Below are positions 23,638-32,298 of a stretch of DNA of 46,503 nt, piece after piece. A program made the position numbers and the translations under genes. The notes beneath the pieces are model-generated. The model saw nothing but the letters and a program-made list of their open reading frames with translations, had not been told where the DNA came from and made no database searches. The DNA is from a virus, in the IMG/VR virus record IMGVR_UViG_3300033571_005373, positions 1-46,503 of that record. One strand, 5' to 3'. How positions within the stretch are numbered: position 1 is the first letter of the stretch; each line of letters begins with the position of its first letter.

Positions 23638-24614
23638 TGAATATTGACATTGAAAAGGTTTTGTTAAACCTAGGAATTGATTACGACAACAAAGGTCACG
23701 AAGCAAACGGCCTTTGTCCTATGCACAAGACTAGGACTGGAAAAGAAGACCATTCCCCATCTTGGTGGATAAACATGGAAAGCGGACAACACATCTGCTT
23801 TTCGTGCCACTATAAGGGCAACCTTCTTCAGCTAATTTGTGATGTTAATGAGTTTTACAAAAAGGGTCTTGACGGTAATTACGTCTACGACTACAGCGCA
23901 GCAGAGCTGTGGCTATCACAAATCTCTGCGGTGTCTGTAGAGGCTCTCAAAAGCATTATTGACAATCTACCAAACTATCTAGGTCCTGCCCCCAAGCCAG
24001 TAGCAATGTCTGAAGCTAGGCTAGCCATCTTTGATGAGCCCCCAGCCACTGCTTTAGCCTCTAGGGACATCTCTGCAGAGTCAGCTCAGAAATACGGGGT
24101 CATGTGGGACACAAAGACCAGTACTTGGATTCTGCCATTAAGAGACCCAGACGACAACAAGCTCCTTGGTTGGCAGGAAAAAGGCACTATAAATAGGACT
24201 TTTTTCAACAGGCCTACAGGGCTTACCAAGTCTAAGACCTTATTTGGGCTCCAGAATCAATCGGAGGACCTTGTGGTAGTGGTGGAGTCTCCTTTGGACT
24301 GTTTGAGGCTGTACAGCGCTGGTGTGACCTCTGCGGTGGCAATTTGCGGGTCTTCTCCATCGGAAACTCAAATCAAGCTACTTAGGGCCTCTGACAGGAT
24401 TATCTGCGCTTTTGACAATCCCAAGCTAGATAGCGCTGGCAAAAAGGCATCAGAAGAGATGAGGGAGTTTGCTAGGCAGTACGGCTTGAACCTGTCATTT
24501 TTCAACTATGGAGACAGCGGTAAAAAAGACCCTGGAGACATGACTGATGAAGAAATCCAGTGGGGTATTGCTAATAGCAAGTCCGCAGTCCTAGGTGAAA
24601 AGGCGTATGTTTAA
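23634..24614 (+). CDS. Primase with CHC2 zinc finger and TOPRIM domain
   Basis: 326 residues from ATG 23634, which forms an ATGA overlap with the helicase stop; an upstream in-frame TTG or ATG inside the helicase is rejected. The zinc finger is C-P-M-H ... CFSCHYKGN (CHC2 type, residues 28-60). The TOPRIM part has VVVVESPLDCLRLYSAGVTS, with E for the catalytic glutamate, then IICAFDNPKLDSAGKKASEE for the DxD. The order is primase DnaG-like but shortened (no long helicase-binding domain), as in phages. It makes primers for the polymerase. Confidence 0.88.
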   Translation: MMNIDIEKVLLNLGIDYDNKGHEANGLCPMHKTRTGKEDHSPSWWINMESGQHICFSCHYKGNLLQLICDVNEFYKKGLDGNYVYDYSAAELWLSQISAVSVEALKSIIDNLPNYLGPAPKPVAMSEARLAIFDEPPATALASRDISAESAQKYGVMWDTKTSTWILPLRDPDDNKLLGWQEKGTINRTFFNRPTGLTKSKTLFGLQNQSEDLVVVVESPLDCLRLYSAGVTSAVAICGSSPSETQIKLLRASDRIICAFDNPKLDSAGKKASEEMREFARQYGLNLSFFNYGDSGKKDPGDMTDEEIQWGIANSKSAVLGEKAYV

Positions 24615-26175
24615 CGGAACTTTAAAGCCGTATCAAACCGAAGCTGTCGAAAAGATGGTGGAGGTAAAGCACATTCTTGTGGCGTACGAGATGGGCTTGG
24701 GAAAGACTCCCATGACAATTGCTGCAATTGAGCAGCTCAAAGATTCTGGTGAGGCAGAGGGCACTACCCTCGTTCTCTGTCTCGCCAGTCTAAAATACCA
24801 GTGGCAAAAAGAGATTACAAAGTTCAGCGATTCCACAGCAATAGTTATTGACGGCACACCAAAACAACGGCAATCCCAATACGACGAAGCTAGTACGCAC
24901 GACTACGTAATCATGAATTATGAGCAGGTAGTCAATGATTGGGAAATTATTAAAACTTTTAAATTTGGCGCTGTGGTTTGCGATGAGGCAACCGCCATCA
25001 AAGGATTTAGGGCCAAAAGGGCCAAAAAAGTAAAAGAGTTAGCAAAGAAGATTCCAATTAGGTTTGCCTTAACAGGAACTCCCATTGAGAATGGCAAGCC
25101 TGAAGAAATCTTCTCTATCATGCAGTTTGTAGACCCAAGTGTTTTGGGAAGATTTGACCTCTTTGATAAAACGTTTATTGTACGAAACTACTATGGCGGG
25201 GTCCAGCGCTACAGAAACCTCCCAGTTCTCCACAAGATTTTGATGGAGTTCTCAGTACGCAAGGGCCAAAACGATGAAGATGTAAAGCCATACCTTCCAG
25301 ACGCAATTTACCGTGAGCCAATCTTGGTTAAGTTAGACAAGGCCAGCCAAGGGCTGTACGACATGATTGCAAAAGATTTGTACTCAATTCTAACTGACGC
25401 TAAAGAAATGTTTGGAAGTAGCTTTAACATTGCAGCCCATTATGGGCAGACCTACGACGCAAGCGACCCAGCTAACGAGCTTCGCGGTGCAGTTATGTCC
25501 CGTATTGGTGCTATGAGGATGCTGTGTTCTAGCCCCCATGTTTTAGTCAGTAGCTATAAAAACTTTGATGCTCATACAGGCAAGGGCAGTGCTTACATTC
25601 ACTCCTTAGGTTCCTACTTAGAAACCCTTTCAAAGACACCCAAACTAGATGTTGCAACCCAGTACCTTAGCGAGCATCTGGACATCTCACAGGACTACAA
25701 GGTAGTCGTGTTTGCCTCCTACCTTGACTCAGTGTCAGAGATTGCTGCTAGACTAAACGCCAAAGGTTATGAAGCAGTTGAGTACACGGGAGAGATGAAT
25801 GCCAAGCAAAAAGAAGAAGCCAAAGTTAAGTTTCAACTGGAAGCTGGCTGCCGTGTCTTGGTCTCTAGCGATGCTGGGGGTTATGGTGTTGATTTACCTC
25901 AAGCAAACCTCTTAGTTAACTACGACCAACCTTGGAGCGCTGGCCTTGCAGTACAAAGAAACGGAAGAATTAACAGAGCGTCGAGCACTTGGGGTACAAT
26001 AACAATTCAAGATATACTTGTAAAGGATTCCATCGAACAACGCCAGTACGACATGCTAAAACAAAAAGGCAATGTTGCAGGGGCAATCTTAGATGGAGTT
26101 AATATAAACGATAAGGGCGGAGTTGACTTGACCGTCGGAAGTCTGTTAGACTTCTTAACCAATAAGTTAATTTAG
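24607..26175 (+). CDS. SNF2-family DNA helicase/ATPase
   Basis: 522 residues from ATG 24607, overlapping the primase by 8 bases. Motif I EMGLGKT (residues 28-34), motif II DEAT (126-129, in VVCDEATAIKG), motif III LTGTPIENGKPEEIFSIMQF, and C-terminal motifs V-VI (VLVSSDAGGYGVDLPQANLL, then QRNGRINR). This is a Swi2/Snf2-type remodeller, common in large phages, where it helps remove proteins from DNA or restart forks (as UvsW does in T4). No extra nuclease domain. Its place after the primase supports a replication/recombination role. Confidence 0.88.
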   Translation: MFNGTLKPYQTEAVEKMVEVKHILVAYEMGLGKTPMTIAAIEQLKDSGEAEGTTLVLCLASLKYQWQKEITKFSDSTAIVIDGTPKQRQSQYDEASTHDYVIMNYEQVVNDWEIIKTFKFGAVVCDEATAIKGFRAKRAKKVKELAKKIPIRFALTGTPIENGKPEEIFSIMQFVDPSVLGRFDLFDKTFIVRNYYGGVQRYRNLPVLHKILMEFSVRKGQNDEDVKPYLPDAIYREPILVKLDKASQGLYDMIAKDLYSILTDAKEMFGSSFNIAAHYGQTYDASDPANELRGAVMSRIGAMRMLCSSPHVLVSSYKNFDAHTGKGSAYIHSLGSYLETLSKTPKLDVATQYLSEHLDISQDYKVVVFASYLDSVSEIAARLNAKGYEAVEYTGEMNAKQKEEAKVKFQLEAGCRVLVSSDAGGYGVDLPQANLLVNYDQPWSAGLAVQRNGRINRASSTWGTITIQDILVKDSIEQRQYDMLKQKGNVAGAILDGVNINDKGGVDLTVGSLLDFLTNKLI

Positions 26176-26188
26176 GAGAGGAAACCTG

Positions 26189-26629
26189 ATGGCTAAAAGA
26201 ATTGATGAAGAAGCTCTACGCATCTCGGACCCAGACGACTTGGGTTCGCAAATTAGAGAATTTGTATTACTAAAGGCATCCCTTGAAGTAATGGAGGCTC
26301 GTTCAAAAGAGCTTAGAGACAAACTAATGGCCCAGCTTGATACCGAAGGGTATGAAGATGAGAAGGGAAACATTCAGTTTGACCTGCCAGAATCCGTCGA
26401 AGGAATCGTCAGGCTAGAGAAGCAGCGTCGAGTAACCAGAAAGCTTAACGAACCAAAGGCAGAAGAAATTCTGGAAGCCAACGGTTTAGAAGAAGTGTTC
26501 GAGCTTAAGAGGGTTGTAAACGAAGACGCTCTCATGGCTGCTTTCTACGAAAATAAAATTACCGAGGATGAGCTCGACCAGATGTTTCCAGCATCAACTA
26601 TCTGGGCTCTAAGAACCCTAAAGAAGTAA
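26189..26629 (+). CDS. Hypothetical coiled-coil protein in replication module
   Basis: 146 residues, ATG after TTAGGAGAGGAAACC. Two predicted helices with coiled-coil character (LKASLEVMEARSKELRDKLM, then AKAEEILEANGLEEVFELKR region) around a strand pair (IQFDLPESVEGIVRLEKQRR). A similar layout is found in small phage Gam/anti-nuclease or clamp-loading proteins, but the key residues are not clear. The gene is separated from its neighbours by only 13 and 6 bases, so it is in the operon. Function unknown. Confidence 0.6.
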   Translation: MAKRIDEEALRISDPDDLGSQIREFVLLKASLEVMEARSKELRDKLMAQLDTEGYEDEKGNIQFDLPESVEGIVRLEKQRRVTRKLNEPKAEEILEANGLEEVFELKRVVNEDALMAAFYENKITEDELDQMFPASTIWALRTLKK

Positions 26630-26635
26630 TTAACT

Positions 26636-27106
26636 ATGCCAGGGATGAGAAGTGAAGAGGAGATTCTCAAAGCCTTTGAGGGTCTTGACCGCGTACCTGG
26701 CTCTAAACATAAACGACGTGAGTCAACAGAAGTTGCAGACAAACGTCGCTCAAAAGTCTTAGGCGAGTCTAATGGTTGGGATGCAAACCCCATCATAAAG
26801 ACCGTCAAAGGAGTGGAGACCGAGCTGTTTACAGTCAGTGCATTTGCATCCGCACTGGAGAAAAGTTTGGTCACCATTCGTTTGTGGGAGAAGAGGGGAT
26901 ACATTCCTGGAGCTCCTTACCGTTTACGCTCAAAGAGTTTGAACGGCAAGAAAGTAAATGGTAATCGTGTTTACACGCGAGAGCTCATTGAAATTGCTGT
27001 AGAAGAATTCCAAAAGCGTAAGCTGTTAGGCACTGCTCGTGTAGAGTGGCGTCACCACGCTGATTTGACCCAAGCATTAGTGCGACGGTGGAAAGAAGCA
27101 ACTTAA
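26636..27106 (+). CDS. MerR-like DNA-binding protein
   Basis: 156 residues, ATG 26636 six bases after the preceding stop. The segment LFTVSAFASALEKSLVTIRL followed by WEKRGYIPGAPYRL has the MerR-type winged helix pattern (yt..~lA..lg.s..TiR.WE..G.lp.p), so it binds DNA. The following VYTRELIEIAVEEFQKRKLL is the conserved C-terminal helix of that unit. There is no metal-binding effector domain. It may regulate phage late or replication genes or act as a terminase-like DNA adaptor. Context alone is not decisive. Confidence 0.65.
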   Translation: MPGMRSEEEILKAFEGLDRVPGSKHKRRESTEVADKRRSKVLGESNGWDANPIIKTVKGVETELFTVSAFASALEKSLVTIRLWEKRGYIPGAPYRLRSKSLNGKKVNGNRVYTRELIEIAVEEFQKRKLLGTARVEWRHHADLTQALVRRWKEAT

Positions 27107-27178
27107 ATCAGGGAAACTTGATTTCTAACATATGGCACAGAGACTAAGGGTCGAAAGGCCTCGAACAGAAAGAAGAAT

Positions 27179-27835
27179 ATGGTAACACAGCCAACACTAG
27201 ATGCCTCTAACTACCTCGAAGAGGATAGCGAAGATGCGCAACCAAAGCACGGAACTACCGTCCAAGCAGGATGGGGAGCTGCAGCTAAGCTACTCAAGCC
27301 AAAGGAGAAGTCTAGCGGCTACGCTACAGAGGTTAAGTTCTCTGAGAAGCCTGTACTAGTTCGTTTCCTAGAGGACGGACCATTCCATGCGTACGAACAG
27401 CACTGGATTGACCGTACTGAAGGTAAGCGTTCCTTTGTTCACTTGGGAGACGACGACCCGCTACTAGTAATTGCGGGCTCACAACCTAGAGCAAAGTTTG
27501 CCTTTAACGTATTGGTTCTATCGGAAGAAGAGCCAAACGTGCAGATTCTAACTGCCCCAATTACCCTTGCCAGAATTTTGTTTGCGGCTCACGAAGACCC
27601 TAAGCGTGGACCACTAACTAAGTTTGACTGGTCAATTACTAGACTAGGAAAGGGCAAAGAAACTCAGTACATTGTTGACCGAGTTCGTCGCGACACTGAC
27701 CTAGTTGAGGATTGGGAGCTTGACCCAGAAAAGATTGCAGAAATTGCAGCAACCGCTGTTAAGTATGACAAGTCAGCAATCTACGTGAGTACTCGCGAGG
27801 AGCACCTAGAGGTAGCTCGTTCACTCGTAAAGTAA
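27179..27835 (+). CDS. Candidate single-stranded DNA-binding protein
   Basis: 218 residues, ATG 27179 after AGAAAGAAG. The N-terminal segment (AGWGAAAKLLKPKEKSSGYA) leads into a beta-rich core (EVKFSEKPVLVRFLEDGPFH, then RTEGKRSFVHLGDDDPLLVI), and KFAFNVLVLSEEEPNVQILT. A flexible Lys-rich entry, an aromatic/basic OB-like barrel, and location just before DNA polymerase fit a T4 gp32/T7 gp2.5-like ssDNA-binding protein. An acidic C-terminal tail, usual for such proteins, is not obvious, so the call is uncertain. Followed by a strong terminator. Confidence 0.5.
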   Translation: MVTQPTLDASNYLEEDSEDAQPKHGTTVQAGWGAAAKLLKPKEKSSGYATEVKFSEKPVLVRFLEDGPFHAYEQHWIDRTEGKRSFVHLGDDDPLLVIAGSQPRAKFAFNVLVLSEEEPNVQILTAPITLARILFAAHEDPKRGPLTKFDWSITRLGKGKETQYIVDRVRRDTDLVEDWELDPEKIAEIAATAVKYDKSAIYVSTREEHLEVARSLVK

Positions 27836-27847
27836 CTCTTTACACTT

Positions 27848-27899
27848 GAGGGGGCCAGGCGATTTCCCTCCTCTCTTCTCTCCTGGCCCCCTCTATTTT
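27848..27899 (+). terminator. Strong Rho-independent terminator
   Basis: A perfect 12-bp stem GAGGGGGCCAGG (27848-27859) / CCTGGCCCCCTC (27882-27893) with a 22-base pyrimidine-rich loop, followed by TATTTT. It lies 12 bases after the ssDNA-binding candidate and before DNA polymerase, so it likely gives the upstream gene its own strong 3' end. Confidence 0.88.
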
Positions 27900-27915
27900 A
27901 CTTTGAGAGGTAAGC

Positions 27916-29919
27916 ATGAACGTAATCACAACTAAAGAACAGCTACAAGAGTTCGTAGACTTTTATAAAAACGTACAAGAGTTTGCTTTTGACGTCGAAA
28001 CTATTGGGGAAGATAGGCTGTACCCAGTGATTAACGATGTTTGCTGGATTTCATTTGCGACTGAAGGTCGCGTAGACGTTATACCTATGGGTCACCCTAA
28101 TGGTGAGTTTGAGGGTTGGGATAAACCCCTCCTTACCCCTGGCCAGAAAAGGCTAGAAGAAGGAAAAAAGATACTTGAGTCCCACTACTCTAAGGATGAA
28201 CGAAAATGGACAGCTAAGTTTGGGGAGCCACCAGTGCAGTTAACTCCTCGTCAAGTATTCGATGCAGTAGAACCGTTGATGTTCGGGAACCAGCTAAAAA
28301 TAGCTCACAATGCAAAGTTTGACCTAAAGTCTGTTGCAAAGTACTACGGAGGCAGAGTTCCAACCAAGCCGTACTTCGACACATTGACTGCATCGTTTAT
28401 CGTTAACAACCTAAATAAGTTTGCGCTAGGTCTAAAGGACTGCGTAAAACGAGAATTAGGCGTAGAAATGGAAAAGGGAGTTGGAGAGAACGTAGCCCTC
28501 CACTCGTTTACTGATGTCGCCACCTATTCAGGCATTGACTCTGAGTTGACTTGGAAGCTATACAAGGTGCTAGCCCCTAAGATTACTGGGAATCTTACAA
28601 AGGTTTGGAAGCTAGAAATGGATGTACTGGCTGCCCTATGCGACATGGAGCTCACTGGAGCGTACATTGACCAGAAACAGCTCAAAGTACTATCAGAAGA
28701 GATTGAAAAGGGTAAGCAAGAAGCAGAGGCAAAGTGCTACAAGATTGCGGGCAAAGCTTTTGCCATCAACTCTGTGCCAGTTAAGCAAAAGCTTTTGTAC
28801 ACTCCTCAAGACGGGGATGTAAAAGCTCGAATTACGCCTAACCCAAAGTATCAAGGTGTGCTAACCCCTAAAGGGCAGAAAGCAGCCAAAGAAGGCAAGA
28901 CCCTTGACTACAGTCACTTCTCTGTCTCAGCCGATGCATTGGAGTATTACCGAGGTAAAGACGACCTAGTAGACGCAATCCTTACTTATCAGGACCTAAA
29001 TAAGCTTATGACAACCTACGTAACTCCTTACACAGGTGGAGAAGTTAAGCGAGTAACTAACGGTAAAGAAAAGATTACTCAACGTAAAAGTCTTTTAATT
29101 AACGGGAGAGTACACACTAACTTTAAGTCCCATGGTGCAGAGACTGGCAGGTTCTCTTCCAGCGAACCTAACCTACAGAACATCCCTTCATCAGGAGATT
29201 ACGGCAAGCTAGTTCGTAATTTGTTCATTGCCCCACCAGGACACAAGTTAATTGTTGCGGATTATTCACAGATTGAACCTAGAATCATAGCTGCTTTCTC
29301 ACGCGACCCTCTTCTAGTAGAGAACTACATGACTGGTGGAGATGTGTACACCACAATTGGTGACACTATGGGGGTAGACCGTAAGGCAGGAAAAGTCTTG
29401 GTTCTAGCCATCTCCTATGGTGTAGGGCCAGACAAGATTGCTTCATCCATCGGCTGTTCTTTAGCAGATGCTAAAAAACTATTGACTGACTTTGAAAAGA
29501 AGTTCTCGTCTATTTCTAAGTACAAAAGCCACGTAATCAGAATGGCAAAAGATAAGTCGCCCCTACCTTATGTGGAGACCCTGTTTGGTCGCAGACGCTA
29601 TATCCCTGACCTTTTAAGTAAGGAAATAGGAAAATCTGCTAGAGCAGACCGCCAAGCATTTAACACCATGATTCAAGGTTCCGCTGCAGATGTGATGAAG
29701 TTGGCGTTAGTTAGGGCCCACTCTTGCTTTTTGACCGAACCTACTATTAATGTAGTACTTACAGTGCATGACGAACTAGTCACCATAGCGCCTGATGACC
29801 GTGCCGAAGAGGTTGCGGAAGCTATCAGAGAGTCTATGGAGGGCATTCGACTGAAGCAAATTGACATCCCACTACTTGCTGAGGTACACATAGTGGACAA
29901 GTGGGGAGAGGCAAAGTAA
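27916..29919 (+). CDS. DNA polymerase I-type (family A) with proofreading exonuclease
   Basis: 667 residues, ATG 27916 after GAGAGGTAAGC. 3'-5' exonuclease motifs: Exo I FDVETIG (D26, E28), Exo II AHNAKFDLKSV, and Exo III-like YSGIDSELTWKLY. Polymerase motifs: DYSQIEPRII (motif A, D449), the O-helix RKAGKVLVLAISYG (R489, K493, Y501), and HDE at 618-620 (motif C). There is no 5' nuclease domain. At the position of E. coli Phe762 this protein has Leu497. It is the replicative DNA polymerase of the phage. TAATG coupling to the next gene. Confidence 0.96.
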   Translation: MNVITTKEQLQEFVDFYKNVQEFAFDVETIGEDRLYPVINDVCWISFATEGRVDVIPMGHPNGEFEGWDKPLLTPGQKRLEEGKKILESHYSKDERKWTAKFGEPPVQLTPRQVFDAVEPLMFGNQLKIAHNAKFDLKSVAKYYGGRVPTKPYFDTLTASFIVNNLNKFALGLKDCVKRELGVEMEKGVGENVALHSFTDVATYSGIDSELTWKLYKVLAPKITGNLTKVWKLEMDVLAALCDMELTGAYIDQKQLKVLSEEIEKGKQEAEAKCYKIAGKAFAINSVPVKQKLLYTPQDGDVKARITPNPKYQGVLTPKGQKAAKEGKTLDYSHFSVSADALEYYRGKDDLVDAILTYQDLNKLMTTYVTPYTGGEVKRVTNGKEKITQRKSLLINGRVHTNFKSHGAETGRFSSSEPNLQNIPSSGDYGKLVRNLFIAPPGHKLIVADYSQIEPRIIAAFSRDPLLVENYMTGGDVYTTIGDTMGVDRKAGKVLVLAISYGVGPDKIASSIGCSLADAKKLLTDFEKKFSSISKYKSHVIRMAKDKSPLPYVETLFGRRRYIPDLLSKEIGKSARADRQAFNTMIQGSAADVMKLALVRAHSCFLTEPTINVVLTVHDELVTIAPDDRAEEVAEAIRESMEGIRLKQIDIPLLAEVHIVDKWGEAK

Positions 29920-30329
29920 TGCGTCGCAATAAAAAAAAGGACGAGCTGACCCTAGCTGACGTCACTAACAGGCTACGTGGATTCATACTAGATTCTCAAA
30001 TACAAAATGCCCATGAACTGAGTGTCATTTTAGGCTGCTCACCATTGTCCGACGAGCTGCAGGAAAAAGAAGAAGAAGAAAGCGACAACAGAGTAGACAA
30101 AATTGGCTCTTTGATTCCCCTGCTATATGCTCACGCCCACGTTCTTGCCGAGGGTGCGGTTGAATTTCAAAGGGCAAATGTTAAGAACGAGGCTTTAAAG
30201 AACCTTCCAGACGAAATGTGGTGGGAAAGCAGGAAATTGATGGAGCAAATGGCTTTATCAGTTCTGCTAGGTTCCGTTTCTCAGCTAGTAGACATGGGTC
30301 TTTTAACAGTAACAAAGAAGAGGAGATAG
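29919..30329 (+). CDS. Hypothetical replication-module protein
   Basis: 136 residues from ATG 29919 (TAATG with the polymerase stop). N-terminal basic start (MRRNKKKDELTLADVTNRLR) and a helical body with an acidic loop (EKEEEESDN). Helices follow at LIPLLYAHAHVLAEGAVEFQ and KLMEQMALSVLLGSVSQLVD. It is alpha-helical and probably a small dimer. No family is recognised. Coupling suggests a polymerase accessory role, which is inference. Confidence 0.6.
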   Translation: MRRNKKKDELTLADVTNRLRGFILDSQIQNAHELSVILGCSPLSDELQEKEEEESDNRVDKIGSLIPLLYAHAHVLAEGAVEFQRANVKNEALKNLPDEMWWESRKLMEQMALSVLLGSVSQLVDMGLLTVTKKRR

Positions 30330-30331
30330 TA

Positions 30332-30718
30332 ATGAACAACGCAGACTGGTGGGCAAAAAAACTGCAGCAACAACAACCGCAGGTTCAACAATACCGCCCA
30401 GACCCAACTCCGCCAATGCCTCCGTCTCAGAGGCCTATGGACCCGATGCCTTCCTTTCAGACACCGCCGAATCCAGCGGAGCGTGCGCAGTCATCTAAAC
30501 AGACTTCTACGTGTCCTGAGTGCGGGTCGGTCAACTACATGGCAGTGGCGAATGCGGCTCCGAGGTGCTACGACTGTGGGTATCCCATATCTCAGTCGGG
30601 TTCAAGATACGGGTCTCTAACAGGAGCTCACGTAGAGGGTTCGGCAAAAGGCGCAAGGGGTAACGACCCTGCCAGTAACTGGAACCCACAAGGAATTATC
30701 GGAAGAATTGGAGAATAG
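30332..30718 (+). CDS. Zinc-ribbon protein with Pro/Gln-rich N-terminus
   Basis: 128 residues, ATG 30332 after AGGAGATAGTA. The N-terminal ~65 residues are low-complexity Gln/Pro (KKLQQQQPQVQQYRPDPTPP). A zinc ribbon follows: CPECGSVNYMAVANAAPRCY with the second CxxC as CYDC. The C-terminus is Gly/Ser/Ala-rich. Zinc ribbon plus disordered tail suggests a nucleic-acid or replisome adaptor between polymerase and RecA genes. Confidence 0.65.
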   Translation: MNNADWWAKKLQQQQPQVQQYRPDPTPPMPPSQRPMDPMPSFQTPPNPAERAQSSKQTSTCPECGSVNYMAVANAAPRCYDCGYPISQSGSRYGSLTGAHVEGSAKGARGNDPASNWNPQGIIGRIGE

Positions 30719-30720
30719 TA

Positions 30721-31767
30721 ATGATTAATGCTGACGCACAAAAGGTAATGGCCCAAATTAATAAGAGATTTGGTGCTAACGTCGTAGTTGTAGGTAAAGA
30801 TGTACGTACAGATTTAATTACCAGAGTAACCACAGGGTCCACTACCTTTGATTACGTACTAGGTGGGGGATTCCCCGCAAACCAGTGGAATGAGCTTATT
30901 GGTGAGGCATCTCACGGAAAGACCGCAATTGCGTTAAAGACTATTGCGGCTAACCAAGCAAAAGACCCAGACTATACAACTGTGTGGGTAGCTGCAGAAC
31001 AATGGGTTCCTGAGTACGCTGCAATGTGCGGAGTAGACCCTTCTCGTGTTATTGTTATTGAAACCAATATTATGGAGGAAGCGTATGACGCGGTTATTGC
31101 TTTTGCTGAATCGAAATCAGTTGACGCTATCGTTATTGACTCTCTTCCTGCCCTAGTTCCGTCTCCAGAAGACGAGAAAAACATGGACGAGATGACCGTC
31201 GGACGTGGGGCCCTCATCACTAACAAGTTCTTCCGTAAAGCGGGGGCTGCTATGAAACGCTCCCTAGTAGAAGACGAGCGCCCAATTCTAGGTATTGTTA
31301 TTAATCAGTACCGCATGAAGATTGGCGTAATGCACGGAGACCCTCGAACCACTCCTGGAGGAGAAGGAAAGAACTACGCTTTCTTTACTCGTGCAGAGGT
31401 TCGTAGAGACGAATGGATTGAGGCGGGCACAGGAGTAAACAAGCAAAGAGTTGGGCAGAGGATAAAGATTCGTGTCCTTAAAAACAAGACGGCCCCACCA
31501 CAGCGAGTTGCTTTTGTAGATTTCTATTTTGCCCCGTACAGCATTTACGAACCTGGAGATTACGACGTTGCTAAAGAAATTGCGGCAATGTCTATAGTCA
31601 AGGGTATAGTAGACCGTAAGGGTGGCTGGATTTACTACGGCGACCGTAAGTGGCAGGGACAAGAGGCACTTGTCAATTCCATTAGAGAAGAGGTAGACTT
31701 CTTGGAAGAACTACGAGATAAAGTAATGACAACCCCAGATTCATTTATAGGAGCGCAGGATGAGTAA
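30721..31767 (+). CDS. RecA/UvsX-type recombinase
   Basis: 348 residues, ATG 30721. RecA core: RVTTGSTTFDYVLGGGFPAN (start of the core), Walker A GEASHGKT (residues 61-68), the catalytic Glu in VWVAAEQWVPEYAAM, and VDAIVIDSLPALVPSPEDEK as Walker B. This is the phage recombinase that coats ssDNA and drives strand exchange and recombination-dependent replication. A 7-residue overlap (31760-31767) with the next gene and a nuclease/resolvase neighbourhood support this. Confidence 0.93.
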   Translation: MINADAQKVMAQINKRFGANVVVVGKDVRTDLITRVTTGSTTFDYVLGGGFPANQWNELIGEASHGKTAIALKTIAANQAKDPDYTTVWVAAEQWVPEYAAMCGVDPSRVIVIETNIMEEAYDAVIAFAESKSVDAIVIDSLPALVPSPEDEKNMDEMTVGRGALITNKFFRKAGAAMKRSLVEDERPILGIVINQYRMKIGVMHGDPRTTPGGEGKNYAFFTRAEVRRDEWIEAGTGVNKQRVGQRIKIRVLKNKTAPPQRVAFVDFYFAPYSIYEPGDYDVAKEIAAMSIVKGIVDRKGGWIYYGDRKWQGQEALVNSIREEVDFLEELRDKVMTTPDSFIGAQDE

Positions 31768-31975
31768 AATGAACGAGTTATCAATTTCAGACATGGAAGA
31801 CAGCTACGCAGAGCACGTGGAAGAGCAGCGCCAAGAACTTCGTAAAGAAGGGGCTGAAGAACTTCGTAAAGATATTCTGCGCGAGCTAGAGAGCTTAAAA
31901 ATTAAGGCCTGGACATCTCAGGAAAGAATCGCTTATGAAGCAGCAATTATTGTTGTTGGGCGTGCAAATATTTAA
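31760..31975 (+). CDS. Small charged helical protein
   Basis: 71 residues from ATG 31760, overlapping the RecA-like gene by 8 bases. It has a long charged helix (EEQRQELRKEGAEELRKDIL, then RELESLKIKAW) and a short end (AYEAAIIVVGRANI). The helix could be a coiled coil. It may be an accessory to the recombinase or to the nuclease that follows (TAATG). No family is recognised. ATG 31769 is an alternative start. Confidence 0.6.
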   Translation: MSKMNELSISDMEDSYAEHVEEQRQELRKEGAEELRKDILRELESLKIKAWTSQERIAYEAAIIVVGRANI

Positions 31976-32298
31976 TGAAAAGTGTTGGCCAGAAGGAATC
32001 CCAGAAGCATGAAAAGCGAATTGCTAAAGCCATTGGAGGGCAAACCACGGCTGCTTCAGGAGCCTTCTGGTCACGCAAAGGCGACGTTAGAAGTACAGGG
32101 TTATTGGTCGAGCATAAATGGACAGGTAAAAAGTCCAAAACAATACAGTCTGCTGAACTTAAAAAAATAACAACTGAAGCAATCATAGATGGTAGGACAC
32201 CAGTGTTTGGCCTTCATCTAGACGGTGAAGACTACGTTATACTTTTAGAGACAGACTTTTTAGAGTTATGGAACAAACTAAATGACACTCCCGCATGA
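31975..32298 (+). CDS. Small PD-(D/E)XK nuclease, resolvase-like
   Basis: 107 residues, TAATG start. Motifs: E13 in KHEKRIAKAI, D37 in SRKGDVRS, and E46-H-K48 in LLVEHKWT. This E-D-ExK arrangement with the 'GDV...vE.K' core is the Holliday-junction-resolvase/small nuclease (archaeal Hjc-like or VRR type) fold. It probably cuts branched DNA formed by the phage recombinase. A weak alternative is a restriction-type or mismatch-type nuclease. Confidence 0.65.
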   Translation: MKSVGQKESQKHEKRIAKAIGGQTTAASGAFWSRKGDVRSTGLLVEHKWTGKKSKTIQSAELKKITTEAIIDGRTPVFGLHLDGEDYVILLETDFLELWNKLNDTPA

